In this document: piece after piece, positions 1-7,455 of the stretch | Layout: each line of letters starts with the position of its first letter | How positions within the stretch are numbered: the first letter of the stretch is position 1 | DNA from: Fimenecus sp051881435 | Lineage (GTDB): Bacteria; Bacillota; Clostridia; Oscillospirales; Acutalibacteraceae | DNA length: 16,749 nt | NCBI GenBank assembly: GCA_051881435.1 | Contig: JBJEPW010000005.1 | Span: 1 to 16,749, forward strand | Direction: 5' to 3' | Program-made: the position numbers and the translations under genes | Notes under the pieces: model-generated | Database searches by the model: none | What the model was told of the DNA's origin: nothing | What the model saw: only the letters and a program-made list of their open reading frames with translations

Positions 1-11
1 ACTCACTTTTT

Positions 12-55
12 CGTGAATCCCGGCTTTTAATTCCGCTGTTTTTTTACAGCTCCTT
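12..55. repeat. 44-bp inverted repeat, left copy
   Basis: These bases are the exact reverse complement of the last 44 bases of the window (16706-16749). The similarity breaks down just past base 55. The repeat contains a small dyad (GCTGT, six T, ACAGC). Here it is non-coding, just downstream of the aldolase stop codon; the right copy holds the last nine codons and stop of tcdA. Bases 2-14 also share a 13-mer with the minus strand of the 1260-1295 terminator, so the extreme end may be part of a similar terminator. Confidence 0.9.
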
Positions 56-60
56 CTTTG

Positions 61-1038
61 TTAAAAGTTATCAAGTAAGTCTTTGTAAAATTCGCAGTAA
101 TCGCTTCGCTTTTTGGCGGTAAAATCCATTGCCTCCCGTGGGTGGCGGTTTAACTGCCCCGTAAACATATATTGCAGGTCAAAGCCCCAGACTACTCCGC
201 TTTCCTTTAACGGTATCATATATTTTTCGATAAAGGTTAAAAGGCTGTAAATACTGTATTTAGGATTTTTCAAAAAGCCCAATAGGAGTTCCATGGCGCA
301 GTTTCCTGCTCCCCTGCCCATACCAAGCGCCGTTGCATCAAGATACGACACACCGTAGGAAAGGGTTTCAATGGTATTTGCGAAGGCAAGGTTTTGATTG
401 TTATGACCGTGAAAGCCTATTTGCTTGCCTGCCTTTTCGGCATATTCAAGATACTCTTTTGCAAGCACAGCCGCATTTTCGGGATACAGCGAGCCGTAAC
501 TGTCCACAAGATAGATTACATCAACATCGGACTCACAAAGCATTGTGAGCGCCTCATCCACCTGATTTAAGTTTGCCTGTGAAATTGCCATGATATTGCA
601 GGTAGTCTCGTAACCTAACTCATGAAAATAATTTATCATTTCAACTGCGGCGGGAATCTGATGAATATAACAAGCGACGCGCACCATATCAATAACGCTG
701 TCCTTTTTCGGCAGAAAGTCGGTTTTGTAATCACATCTGCCCACATCTGCCATAACGGCAATTTTCATATCGGAAACATTTTCGCCCACGATTGCTCGAA
801 TATCCTGCTCATCGCAGAATTTCCACTTGCCGAATTCATTTACATCGAACAGGTTTTTGCTTGCCTTGTATCCGAATTCCATATAGTCAACGCCGCATTT
901 AATATTAGCTTTATAAAGCTCTGTTACAAATTCATCAGTAAAATCAAAGTTATTGCACAGTCCGCCGTCACGGATTGTTGCGTCAAGCACCTTTACATCA
1001 CGCCTGACGCTCATTAAGTTACCTTTTCTCGGTGCCAT
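61..1038 (-). CDS. HMGL-like (DRE-TIM) aldolase/lyase family protein
   Basis: A 325-aa protein with the pyruvate carboxyltransferase/HMG-CoA-lyase TIM-barrel fold, related to 4-hydroxy-2-oxovalerate aldolases and HMG-CoA lyases. The N-terminal DATIRDGG motif (residues 19-26) supplies the conserved Arg-Asp pair that contacts metal and substrate. FHGHNN (209-214) gives the HxH metal ligands, and GMGRGAGN (239-246) is the family's C-terminal loop. The protein should be cytosolic and catalyse a metal-dependent aldol or lyase reaction; the substrate cannot be read from the sequence. It is transcribed alone from a consensus promoter. The start at 1038 has GAAAGG 9 nt upstream; an alternative ATG at 1014 has AAAAGG 7 nt upstream and begins closer to the conserved region. 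Family assignment is firm, exact function is not. Confidence 0.85.
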   Translation of the reverse strand: MAPRKGNLMSVRRDVKVLDATIRDGGLCNNFDFTDEFVTELYKANIKCGVDYMEFGYKASKNLFDVNEFGKWKFCDEQDIRAIVGENVSDMKIAVMADVGRCDYKTDFLPKKDSVIDMVRVACYIHQIPAAVEMINYFHELGYETTCNIMAISQANLNQVDEALTMLCESDVDVIYLVDSYGSLYPENAAVLAKEYLEYAEKAGKQIGFHGHNNQNLAFANTIETLSYGVSYLDATALGMGRGAGNCAMELLLGFLKNPKYSIYSLLTFIEKYMIPLKESGVVWGFDLQYMFTGQLNRHPREAMDFTAKKRSDYCEFYKDLLDNF

Positions 1039-1065
1039 ACATATCGACCTTTCGCTTTCAAGTCG

Positions 1066-1105
1066 CTTTAATACATAAAAACTTTAAAGCTTTTATGTAT
1101 TAAAG
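1066..1105. promoter_or_regulatory. 15-bp-arm palindrome downstream of the aldolase promoter
   Basis: CTTTAATACATAAAA (1066-1080) and its exact reverse complement (1091-1105) flank a 10-base centre that itself contains the palindrome CTTTAAAG. The dyad covers about +6 to +45 of the aldolase transcript and ends 27 nt before the ATG. It could be a repressor operator or an mRNA hairpin. It has no U-tract, so it is not an obvious terminator. Confidence 0.7.
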
Positions 1106-1117
1106 TGTGCGATTGGT

Positions 1118-1146
1118 ATTATAGCACCGTAAATCTGATTTGTCAA
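1118..1146 (-). promoter_or_regulatory. consensus sigma-A promoter of the aldolase gene
   Basis: On the minus strand, TTGACA (1146-1141), a 17-base spacer and TATAAT (1123-1118) form a perfect consensus promoter. Transcription should start near 1111, giving an untranslated leader of about 73 nt before the 1038 start. Such a strong promoter next to a large dyad suggests that control is by repression. Confidence 0.8.
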
Positions 1147-1259
1147 TGAGTTTTTTGATAATATTCAATCAAGCAGAAATATAAACTCCAAGGTTTCATT
1201 AAATAAATTCTAAAATATTAAAGGCTTTTCAAAATGTGAAGCGGCGGCGTACAAAACGA

Positions 1260-1295
1260 AAAAGTGAGACTGTTTTTGAAGCCAATCTCACTTTT
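1260..1295 (-). terminator. terminator after the phosphoesterase-transporter operon
   Basis: AAAAGTGAGA (1260-1269) pairs with TCTCACTTTT (1286-1295) across a 16-nt loop. On the minus strand the right-hand arm runs into TTTTTCG. It lies 33 nt past the stop of the transporter gene and upstream of the aldolase promoter. Confidence 0.65.
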
Positions 1296-1327
1296 AAGAA
1301 CCAATCTATGATAATTCTAAGAAAATA

Positions 1328-2764
1328 TTACCGATTTTCGTCCGATGTGTTATACTGTCTGCGGTTTTCGAGAACGGCGTTATGAATGTCCTCTTTCGTT
1401 TTGCCTGTAAGCTTATAGAAGAAGAACGGAACGCCTGCGAGGAACATCATCAGTCCATGGAAGATTGTGTAGAAGAACAGCATCCAAACCTTTGTTTCAA
1501 AGCTCTGTGCGGTTCCGTCCTCCAACCCTTGAACATAACCGCAGATTGAATTTGAACCGTACAGAATTTTCGGTGCCAATGCGCTTGCGATGGTTCCGCT
1601 TATCATAGTGCCGATACCGATAACAAAGGGCAGCGATGCGTCAAGGCGTTTACCCGTTTTAAGTTCCAGGTCCTCCAAAACATCTGCCTGGAACATACTT
1701 GGTAGCAGATTGGAAGCACCGAACTGCAAACCGATAAGAAACAGAAATACGATAAACAAAATCTGCAATGATGTACCGCCGTTTTTAAAATACATATACC
1801 CTGTCGCAAATGCGGCGACATTGATAATCACCGAGTAAATACCGCTGGCGATATAGAGCACCTTGGAGTTAAACTTTTTCAGCAGGAAATTGATAACAAG
1901 CATACCTACCGCCGTGCCGATACCCGTAGGCAAGCCGAACAGCAGGAACTTGCTTGAGCTTCCAAGCAACGCCGCCGCAAGGAATACGCCCATAAAGTTG
2001 GCAATATTTCGGAAACTCTTTAAAAACTCCGACACAATAATTGTCCAGGCATATTTGTTTTTGATAACATCAAAGAAGCCTTCAACGGGGTTTTTCTTTT
2101 CATTATCATATACTATACGTTCTCTTGTCATTTTTACGCCGAGCAGCATTGAGAAAATACCCACAACGCCGCAAAGTGCCGCGGATAAAATATACTGCAT
2201 ACCTGTATCTTTTATGAAAATTGCAATTACAAGAACAATAACGAGGGATGCGGAATTACCGACAGCCGAAACAATTCCCCTGAAGGACATAACGGTGTCG
2301 CGCTCTTTCAGGTTGGGTGTTAAAACAACAGCCATACTGTTAATTTGATTGCCGAAATTCGTAGAAACCGCCCATGCAACGGCAACAGTGACAATATAAA
2401 TCATCAAAAGTGTGCCTGTAAGTTCTTTCGGCGTCCAGAAACTGAGAACAAGGAAAACGCCCGTAGGAATGGCGGCAAGCAATACAAGCGGTCGGAATTT
2501 TCCGTTTTTGCCCACACGGCGTCCGTCAATATACATAACAATAAAAATGTTCAGTATAAATGGAATAACGCTTACCAGAACATTAAAAAGCGAAGCTTGA
2601 TTTTCTGTGATTTTCAGCACATCCACCAGATAAGAATTACGATATGCCCCTACCATACCCGTCATATTGGTGTAGAAAAACACCGCGACCAAGTAGGCGA
2701 TAAACTCACCTGTTTTTACATGTTTTTTCTCCGGTGCCGCCGTTGCGGCAGTCATTGTCTCCAT
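1328..2764 (-). CDS. GPH-family (MelB-like) sugar:cation symporter, MFS
   Basis: A 478-aa polytopic membrane protein with about 12 hydrophobic segments. The cytoplasmic loop at residues 80-92 ends in GKFRP, matching the DGRR...GKFRP loop between helices of glycoside-pentoside-hexuronide:cation symporters such as MelB. It probably imports a glycoside or oligosaccharide with Na+ or H+. The ATG at 2764 has AAGGGGA 6 nt upstream. Its start lies only 18 nt after the phosphoesterase stop, so the two are co-transcribed, and a terminator follows. The nearby alpha-galactosidase and AraC regulator suggest an alpha-galactoside such as melibiose or raffinose, but that is context only. The length is typical for the family. 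Confidence 0.85.
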   Translation of the reverse strand: METMTAATAAPEKKHVKTGEFIAYLVAVFFYTNMTGMVGAYRNSYLVDVLKITENQASLFNVLVSVIPFILNIFIVMYIDGRRVGKNGKFRPLVLLAAIPTGVFLVLSFWTPKELTGTLLMIYIVTVAVAWAVSTNFGNQINSMAVVLTPNLKERDTVMSFRGIVSAVGNSASLVIVLVIAIFIKDTGMQYILSAALCGVVGIFSMLLGVKMTRERIVYDNEKKNPVEGFFDVIKNKYAWTIIVSEFLKSFRNIANFMGVFLAAALLGSSSKFLLFGLPTGIGTAVGMLVINFLLKKFNSKVLYIASGIYSVIINVAAFATGYMYFKNGGTSLQILFIVFLFLIGLQFGASNLLPSMFQADVLEDLELKTGKRLDASLPFVIGIGTMISGTIASALAPKILYGSNSICGYVQGLEDGTAQSFETKVWMLFFYTIFHGLMMFLAGVPFFFYKLTGKTKEDIHNAVLENRRQYNTSDENR

Positions 2765-2782
2765 AAAAAATCCCCTTTTCTT

Positions 2783-3787
2783 TTATCTTTCTATCACAGC
2801 CGTGTAGTCCATTTGCTTTTCATCACCTATCATGGAAAGGACAAATGTATCTATATCGGCGAGCATCGGCGTTTTTCCGCCTGCTTTTTTCTCAATAATA
2901 TGCGTTATTGGGTGCAGTCTTTTTAAAAGCTTTGCCACTGCATCATACATAGGCGTCCCTTTGGTGTAAGGCTCATCGCCTACGAAAACATTTCGCACAA
3001 GCTCAACGCCCACATCCTTTACCAGCCTGTCACCTATGCTTTTATCCACCTTGAAGAAAAGCAATCTGCCAAGTTTCTTCAGCGTCAATTTTTGCAGGAT
3101 TTTCCCCACAGCGGTGATGGGGATTTTCAGTTTTTTATTCTTTTCGGGACCGCCGAACAGCCTTGTAAAGAACGCAAAATCATATGCCATAGCATCAATA
3201 ATATCAGTTATCATACGGTCAAACCGCCATTGGAAATATTCCTGCGCCGTTTTGCCGCCCTTATCGTAGTCAAAATCTTCGATTGTATAGGACTGAACAG
3301 CGATTTTTTCGTCATCAATAACCACTTTGCGGTATGCGCAGGGGCACCCTACAAAACAGCCTGTTTGAATATCCGTTATGGTGTTGCCTTTTTCGGTTGT
3401 GTATTGCGTCAGCGCCTGTGCGTGCATATGCCCCGTAAAAATAAGGGAAAGACCGCTGTCCGCAAATTCATTTGCACGCTTTTCCCAATCTGTCAGCTTT
3501 GCGTCACCGATTAAATTCATGACGGGAGAAAATGGTAACAACGGATAGTGCGTCATGGCAAATATGCAGTCGCCTGCCTCGTGGGCTTTTTTGATTTCGG
3601 AAAGCGCCCACGCCATTTGATCGTCCCAAAGGCCTTTAAAGCCCTTGCAGTCGCCGTCACAGTTCAGCGCCAAAAGACGGTAGCCTTCCTGCAGCTTAAC
3701 AACATATGACATAGACTCCCTGTGCTGTGAAATTGCTTCTTCAAAACCGAAATCCTTATAAAAATCCCGCAGTTCTTCCCGCGGCAT
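2783..3787 (-). CDS. metallophosphoesterase, C-terminal part (after frameshift)
   Basis: Carries the second half of a calcineurin-like phosphoesterase: MTHYP with a metal-binding His (residue 80 of this piece) and TGHMH with the GHxH motif (119-122), followed by a C-terminal extension. The frame is open upstream of this ATG back to the A7 run at 3874-3880. There it encodes ITARHDY, the equivalent of the family's GNHD block. The ATG at 3787 is therefore probably internal and not a true start: the preceding codons read as conserved protein and no good ribosome binding site is seen. Together with 3802-4149 it would make one enzyme of about 455 aa that hydrolyses phosphoester bonds using two metal ions. 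The natural substrate is unknown. The transporter gene follows after 18 nt. Confidence 0.75.
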   Translation of the reverse strand: MPREELRDFYKDFGFEEAISQHRESMSYVVKLQEGYRLLALNCDGDCKGFKGLWDDQMAWALSEIKKAHEAGDCIFAMTHYPLLPFSPVMNLIGDAKLTDWEKRANEFADSGLSLIFTGHMHAQALTQYTTEKGNTITDIQTGCFVGCPCAYRKVVIDDEKIAVQSYTIEDFDYDKGGKTAQEYFQWRFDRMITDIIDAMAYDFAFFTRLFGGPEKNKKLKIPITAVGKILQKLTLKKLGRLLFFKVDKSIGDRLVKDVGVELVRNVFVGDEPYTKGTPMYDAVAKLLKRLHPITHIIEKKAGGKTPMLADIDTFVLSMIGDEKQMDYTAVIER

Positions 3788-3801
3788 ACCCTTTACGGGA
3801 A

Positions 3802-4149
3802 TTAACTTGTCACCATCAAATTCAACGGGTTGGTCGTCTTCACAATAATCGTGGCGGGCAGTAATAAGATAGATTTTTTTCCCTGTTCTTTCAGTTTATA
3901 TAACCTTTCCCGAAAGCCCACATGGCTTTGGTACTCGCCGCGATAAACCAAATCACCGGGGATAAGAATTATATCGGTTTCTTTGTCCGCCGCAAGTTTT
4001 TTAAAGCCGGCATCAATAATAGCGCCTGTTTCGACAACGCATTTTTGGTCGGTTCGGCTTCTTTCCTCATAGGCAGGTCCGCTCGCCTTAAAGGATGTGT
4101 CATAATAATGCGTGTCGGTGACAAGATAGAAAGTCAGCGGTACAGGCAT
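3802..4149 (-). CDS. metallophosphoesterase, N-terminal part (truncated by frameshift)
   Basis: First 92 residues of a calcineurin-like phosphoesterase: TDTHYYD with metal ligands D12 and H14, and IPGDLVYRGE with the GD metal-binding motif at 65-66. After Lys92 this frame leaves the family sequence and stops at 3802, while the conserved protein continues in the -1 frame. The ATG at 4149 has GGGAG about 10 nt upstream and lies close behind a TTTACA/TATAAT promoter. Alone, this 115-aa product lacks the HD, GH and GHxH motifs and should be inactive. It is first gene of an operon with the symporter. It may be a broken gene, a sequence error, or a case of ribosomal or RNA-polymerase slippage. Confidence 0.75.
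   Translation of the reverse strand: MPVPLTFYLVTDTHYYDTSFKASGPAYEERSRTDQKCVVETGAIIDAGFKKLAADKETDIILIPGDLVYRGEYQSHVGFRERLYKLKEQGKKSILLLPATIIVKTTNPLNLMVTS
3874..3880 (-). other. A7 slippery site / frameshift inside the phosphoesterase gene
   Basis: The minus strand reads GGA AAA AAA TCT in the upstream frame, which is a canonical A-AAA-AAA heptamer. A -1 slip gives Gly-Lys-Lys-Ile-Tyr-Leu and enters the frame carrying the rest of the enzyme. I see no convincing stimulatory Shine-Dalgarno 10-14 nt upstream and no strong downstream stem-loop. A missing A in the consensus (8 read as 7) explains it equally well. Confidence 0.7.
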
Positions 4150-4168
4150 ACGGTTTTCACTCCCGTCT

Positions 4169-4198
4169 ATTATAATGTTATTGCTGTATATTTGTAAA
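4169..4198 (-). promoter_or_regulatory. promoter of the phosphoesterase-symporter operon
   Basis: On the minus strand, TTTACA (4198-4193), an 18-base spacer and TATAAT (4174-4169). The start codon at 4149 follows after about 20 nt, leaving a short leader that still holds the GGGAG site. A dyad, ATAGGT-6-ACCTAT (4224-4241), and the candidate AraC operator (4242-4261) lie just upstream. Confidence 0.65.
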
Positions 4199-4241
4199 TT
4201 ACCACTTTTTGCCTTCGTATTAAATAGGTAATATCACCTAT

Positions 4242-4261
4242 AATGTGAGGATTATAACGAT
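4242..4261 (-). promoter_or_regulatory. candidate AraC-regulator operator, copy 1
   Basis: On the minus strand this reads ATCGTTATAATCCTCACATT. It matches copy 2 (5083-5102, plus strand) in 18 of 20 positions, including an exact 12-mer, AATCCTCACATT. It lies 92 nt before the phosphoesterase ATG and about 43 nt before its -35 box, a position suited to an activator. Confidence 0.5.
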
Positions 4262-4271
4262 TTTCCTATTT

Positions 4272-5084
4272 TTATTCCTGTCTTGTTCTTCTGCGGTATT
4301 CCAGCGGTGAACACCCCACTGCTCTTTTAAAACAGGAGGAAAAATATTGTTGGTCGGCGTAATGCAATTTGACGGCAATACTGCCGATGCTTAAATCGGT
4401 GTGCGTTAAATAGGACTTTGCCGCATCAATTTTTTTATCTAAAAAATACTGATAAGGCGTCACATTATATTTGCTTTTAAAAACATTGATGATATAATTT
4501 TTGGAATAGTTCATCGTTGCGCAGAGCTTATCTAGATTGTAATAGCTTTCTACACATGAATCCAACTGTTTCCGAATACGCTCCGGCAAATCCGCATTGT
4601 CTGCCAAGACGCGGTTTCGTATATACATAAAGATTGAAACCAAATTTACGGTTATTCTGCTCACCATAACCTCGTACGGAATATCCTCGCGGGAAATCTG
4701 CACAATCTCTTCAAAGTATTTCTTCACGGGATGACAATTTTTAAATAAAAATACATCTTTCGGTAAATAGCAGTCAATCAAGCTGTCGGCAAAATCGCCC
4801 ACAAACACAACCCATAATTTATGCCACGGATTTTGTGCGTCGGATTTGTATTTATGATTACTGCCGACCTTTAAAAAGAATATATCGCCCTTTTCGGGTT
4901 CAAGATGCTGTCCGTCAATATCCAAAGTGCCGCAACCGTCCAATATAAATTCCAATGCATTCAAATCCGAATTCGGCCGTACGATATGAAAATGCTTATC
5001 ACAATAGGTTTCGCCCACAAGTTCTATTTTTAACGGATCGTTTTCGTTAATCAGCGGCACAAAGTTTTTAAATTCTTCAATCAT
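4272..5084 (-). CDS. AraC-family transcriptional regulator
   Basis: A 270-aa cytosolic DNA-binding protein. The N-terminal cupin-like sensor domain (about residues 30-85) contains the glycine-rich LDGCGTLDIDG beta-turn and EPEKGDIFFL. The C-terminal 93 residues hold two helix-turn-helix motifs (about 183-205 and 230-254), ending in the family signature YFSSCFKRAVGCSPLEYRR. Such proteins usually activate sugar genes when the sensor binds a sugar. I chose ATG 5084, which has GAGG 9 nt upstream; a GTG at 5099 overlaps that site and would add five residues. It lies between the phosphoesterase/symporter operon, on the same strand, and the divergent alpha-galactosidase. Paired operator-like motifs suggest that it controls both. 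Copy 2 of the motif covers its own ribosome binding site region, hinting at autoregulation. Confidence 0.88.
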   Translation of the reverse strand: MIEEFKNFVPLINENDPLKIELVGETYCDKHFHIVRPNSDLNALEFILDGCGTLDIDGQHLEPEKGDIFFLKVGSNHKYKSDAQNPWHKLWVVFVGDFADSLIDCYLPKDVFLFKNCHPVKKYFEEIVQISREDIPYEVMVSRITVNLVSIFMYIRNRVLADNADLPERIRKQLDSCVESYYNLDKLCATMNYSKNYIINVFKSKYNVTPYQYFLDKKIDAAKSYLTHTDLSIGSIAVKLHYADQQYFSSCFKRAVGCSPLEYRRRTRQE

Positions 5085-5102
5085 CGTAACAATCCTCACA
5101 TT
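5083..5102 (+). promoter_or_regulatory. candidate AraC-regulator operator, copy 2
   Basis: Reads ATCGTAACAATCCTCACATT on the plus strand and sits 94 nt before the alpha-galactosidase ATG. This is nearly the spacing (92 nt) and the same relative orientation as copy 1 before the phosphoesterase operon. A possible -10 (TATAAA, 5168-5173) lies 65 nt past the site, compared with 67 nt for copy 1. I find no good -35, consistent with an activator-dependent promoter. The site overlaps the regulator's own ribosome binding site and start. Confidence 0.5.
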
Positions 5103-5196
5103 TTACTCAATATTTCCCATTTATCAAAGCTGTTTATTGTGATATTTTTATGATAATTCAAAATCAATATAAAGTCAACCGACAGGAGGATAATTT

Positions 5197-7278
5197 ATGA
5201 TTCGGTGTGAAAATAACATTTTTGTTTTGGAAACGCTAAACACCCAATATGTTTTGGGTGTGGATAAATACGGCTATAATCATCATTTGCACTGGGGGAA
5301 AAAGTGCGATATAAATGATTTCTGTACGCCTCAAATCGGCAACCAGAATTCAAACCATTCTATGCTTGACGCTTTCAGGCAGGAATACACGCCCTTCGGT
5401 AAAACCATGTATCGCGGCTGTGCGGTAAAGGCGGAATTTTTTGACGGTTGCCGTGAAATTAACCTGAAATATGACGGCTATTCACAAAAGGACGACTGTC
5501 TGGAACTACAATTCTCGGACACGGTCTATCCCCTTGCAATAACCTTACATTATCAGACTTATGCTGGCTGTGACATTATTTCCAGATGGGTAACCGTGAA
5601 AAACAACGGCGATACGCCCATATATTTTGAAAAACTGTTCAGTGCGGAATTTAATATGCCCTCCCCAAACCCATATGCCTTTAAAAACACAAACGGTGCA
5701 TGGGGCGGCGAAAACATTGAGACAAATACCCTTTTAGAGGGCGGTGCTTGGGTAAATGAAAGCCGCCGCGGCATTTCGGGACACAATCAGTCCCCCTATT
5801 TTATCGCATATCAGAACGCCGATGAAAAAAGCGGCGATGTTTACTTTGCCGCACTTGCATACAGCGGGAATTTTAAGGTGAAAGCGGAACGGGATTTGTT
5901 CGGTAAAACACGGATAATTCTCGGTATGAATGATTTTGATTTCCGTTTTCAACTGAACGCGGGAGAAACCTTTGACACGCCGAAGGTTTTCTGCGGATAC
6001 ACACAAGGCTTCGGTGAAATGTCTCGGCAAATGCACAAATTTGCCGTGGAAAACATCTTGCCCAAAAGCCATAACCATAAGCTACTGCCCGTACTTTACA
6101 ATTCATGGGAGGCAACAGAGTTTGATGTGAACTGTGAAAATCAAACCGCTCTTGCAAAAATTGCCGCCGAAATCGGCGTGGAACTGTTTGTGATGGACGA
6201 CGGTTGGTTCGGCAAGCGGAATAATGACAGGGCGGGGCTGGGCGATTGGTTTGTAAACCGTGAAAAATTTCCCAACGGTCTTGATGAGTTAATAAACCAG
6301 GTAAACGCGTTGGGCATGGATTTCGGTATATGGGTGGAACCCGAAATGGTAAATGCGGACAGCGATTTGTTCCGTGCTCATCCCGATTGGACATATCACT
6401 ATGATACAAGAGAGGCCTGTGAGCTTCGCAATCAGCGGGTACTGAATATGACAAGAGACGATGTGCAGGAGTATGTATTTAACTGCCTGCATAAGCTTTT
6501 ATCCGAGCACAACATCAAATATATAAAGTGGGATATGAACAGACCTTTTTCCGAAACGGGCGCAGAAAATCTGGAATGTCCCCGAATGCTTTGGTATCTG
6601 CACACGAAAGCCGTTTATGATATAGTGGATAAGTTAAAAGCATTACACCCCGATGTTGCTATTGAGAGCTGTGCTTCGGGCGGCGGCAGAACGGATTACG
6701 GTGCGCTGATGCATTTTGACCAGGTATGGACCAGCGACAATACGGATGCCATTGACAGAATGGTTATCCAAAAGGGCTATTCCCTTTTAAAGCCTATCAA
6801 AACAATGCGCGCTTGGGTTACGGACATAAATTGGTACAACAAGCCTTGCGCCCTTGATTTTAGGTTTAACATTGCTATGCAGGGCGCTTTGGGCATCGGC
6901 GGCAATTTGACAAAATATTCCGAAAAGGATTTGGAAATCTGTAAAAAGAACATTGCCCTATATAAGCAAATCCGACCGCTTGTGCAGTTCGGCAAGCTTT
7001 ACAGAAATATGGATATTGATAAGGACGAAATCCTTTTTAACCAGTATGTGAACGAGGAAAAAACCGAAAGCGTTGCCTTTATTGCGGCAAACGGCACAAG
7101 ATTTTACAAGAAAAGTGTACCTATGCGCTTTAACGGGCTGGACGAGCAAAAACGCTATACCCTGTCAGTCAACGGCAAAACATATGAAAAAAGCGGCGCA
7201 TATCTTATGTATGTGGGAATTGATTTAGAGGTTCGCGGCGCATTTTATAACGAAATTGTTACAATAAAACAAATATAA
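5197..7278 (+). CDS. alpha-galactosidase, glycoside hydrolase family 36
   Basis: A 693-aa enzyme that removes terminal alpha-1,6-galactose from melibiose- or raffinose-type sugars with retention. The order is an N-terminal beta-sandwich (about 1-290), a (beta/alpha)8 barrel (about 290-600) with MDDGWFG near its start and GIWVEPEMVN, then a C-terminal beta domain. The catalytic nucleophile is Asp446 in IKWDMNR and the probable acid/base is Asp514 in SDNTDA; SCASGGGR lies between them. No signal peptide is present, so it acts on sugars already imported. AGGAGG lies 7 nt before the ATG. It is divergent from the AraC regulator and stands alone, with a hairpin terminator downstream. The length is slightly below the roughly 730 aa of typical bacterial GH36 enzymes, with no visible gap. 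Gene names such as galA, melA, rafA or aga are used inconsistently, so I give none. Confidence 0.95.
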   Translation: MIRCENNIFVLETLNTQYVLGVDKYGYNHHLHWGKKCDINDFCTPQIGNQNSNHSMLDAFRQEYTPFGKTMYRGCAVKAEFFDGCREINLKYDGYSQKDDCLELQFSDTVYPLAITLHYQTYAGCDIISRWVTVKNNGDTPIYFEKLFSAEFNMPSPNPYAFKNTNGAWGGENIETNTLLEGGAWVNESRRGISGHNQSPYFIAYQNADEKSGDVYFAALAYSGNFKVKAERDLFGKTRIILGMNDFDFRFQLNAGETFDTPKVFCGYTQGFGEMSRQMHKFAVENILPKSHNHKLLPVLYNSWEATEFDVNCENQTALAKIAAEIGVELFVMDDGWFGKRNNDRAGLGDWFVNREKFPNGLDELINQVNALGMDFGIWVEPEMVNADSDLFRAHPDWTYHYDTREACELRNQRVLNMTRDDVQEYVFNCLHKLLSEHNIKYIKWDMNRPFSETGAENLECPRMLWYLHTKAVYDIVDKLKALHPDVAIESCASGGGRTDYGALMHFDQVWTSDNTDAIDRMVIQKGYSLLKPIKTMRAWVTDINWYNKPCALDFRFNIAMQGALGIGGNLTKYSEKDLEICKKNIALYKQIRPLVQFGKLYRNMDIDKDEILFNQYVNEEKTESVAFIAANGTRFYKKSVPMRFNGLDEQKRYTLSVNGKTYEKSGAYLMYVGIDLEVRGAFYNEIVTIKQI

Positions 7279-7315
7279 GTCATCAGAAATTATAAGATGT
7301 ACGGTACAAAAGTAA

Positions 7316-7354
7316 AACCCGGTAAAAAAGGGACAGTCCCCTTTTTACCGGGTT
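7316..7354. terminator. bidirectional terminator between convergent genes
   Basis: Two 18-base arms (7316-7333 and 7337-7354) pair with one mismatch around a 3-base loop. The top of the stem has the GGGACAGTCCC core and the arms contain A- and T-tracts. It lies between the plus-strand galactosidase and the minus-strand lipoprotein gene and could serve both. Similar hairpins are, to my knowledge, dispersed intergenic repeats in many Clostridia. Confidence 0.7.
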
Positions 7355-7381
7355 ATTCTGAATATTTGTGGTTTTAATAAT

Positions 7382-7418
7382 TCCCCTGTGCCGTCCTAAC
7401 GGCGCGGCAATCAGGGGA
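7382..7418. repeat. nested hairpin downstream of the lipoprotein gene
   Basis: TCCCCTG (7382-7388) pairs with CAGGGGA (7412-7418) and encloses GCCG-TCCTAA-CGGC (7390-7403). On the minus strand it lies about 40 nt past the lipoprotein stop and may help end that transcript. Its style resembles the 13787-13829 hairpin, and both have CTCCC-type outer arms. Confidence 0.5.
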
Positions 7419-7455
7419 GAATTGACCGTTGATTTAATATTGAATAATAACCGGA

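Noticed and set aside
2345..2926. Plus-strand 193-aa frame opposite the symporter gene
   Set aside because: Composition is unlike a protein, it spans the operon junction, and it lies antisense to a conserved transporter.
5100..5128. Possible promoter for the AraC gene (TTTGAT-17-TAAAAT on the minus strand)
   Set aside because: The predicted transcript start would fall inside the ribosome binding site, so the assignment is not credible without mapping.
5873..6454. Long minus-strand frame (193 aa) inside the alpha-galactosidase gene
   Set aside because: Low-complexity Pro/Arg/His-rich translation opposite a clear GH36 catalytic domain; shadow frame.
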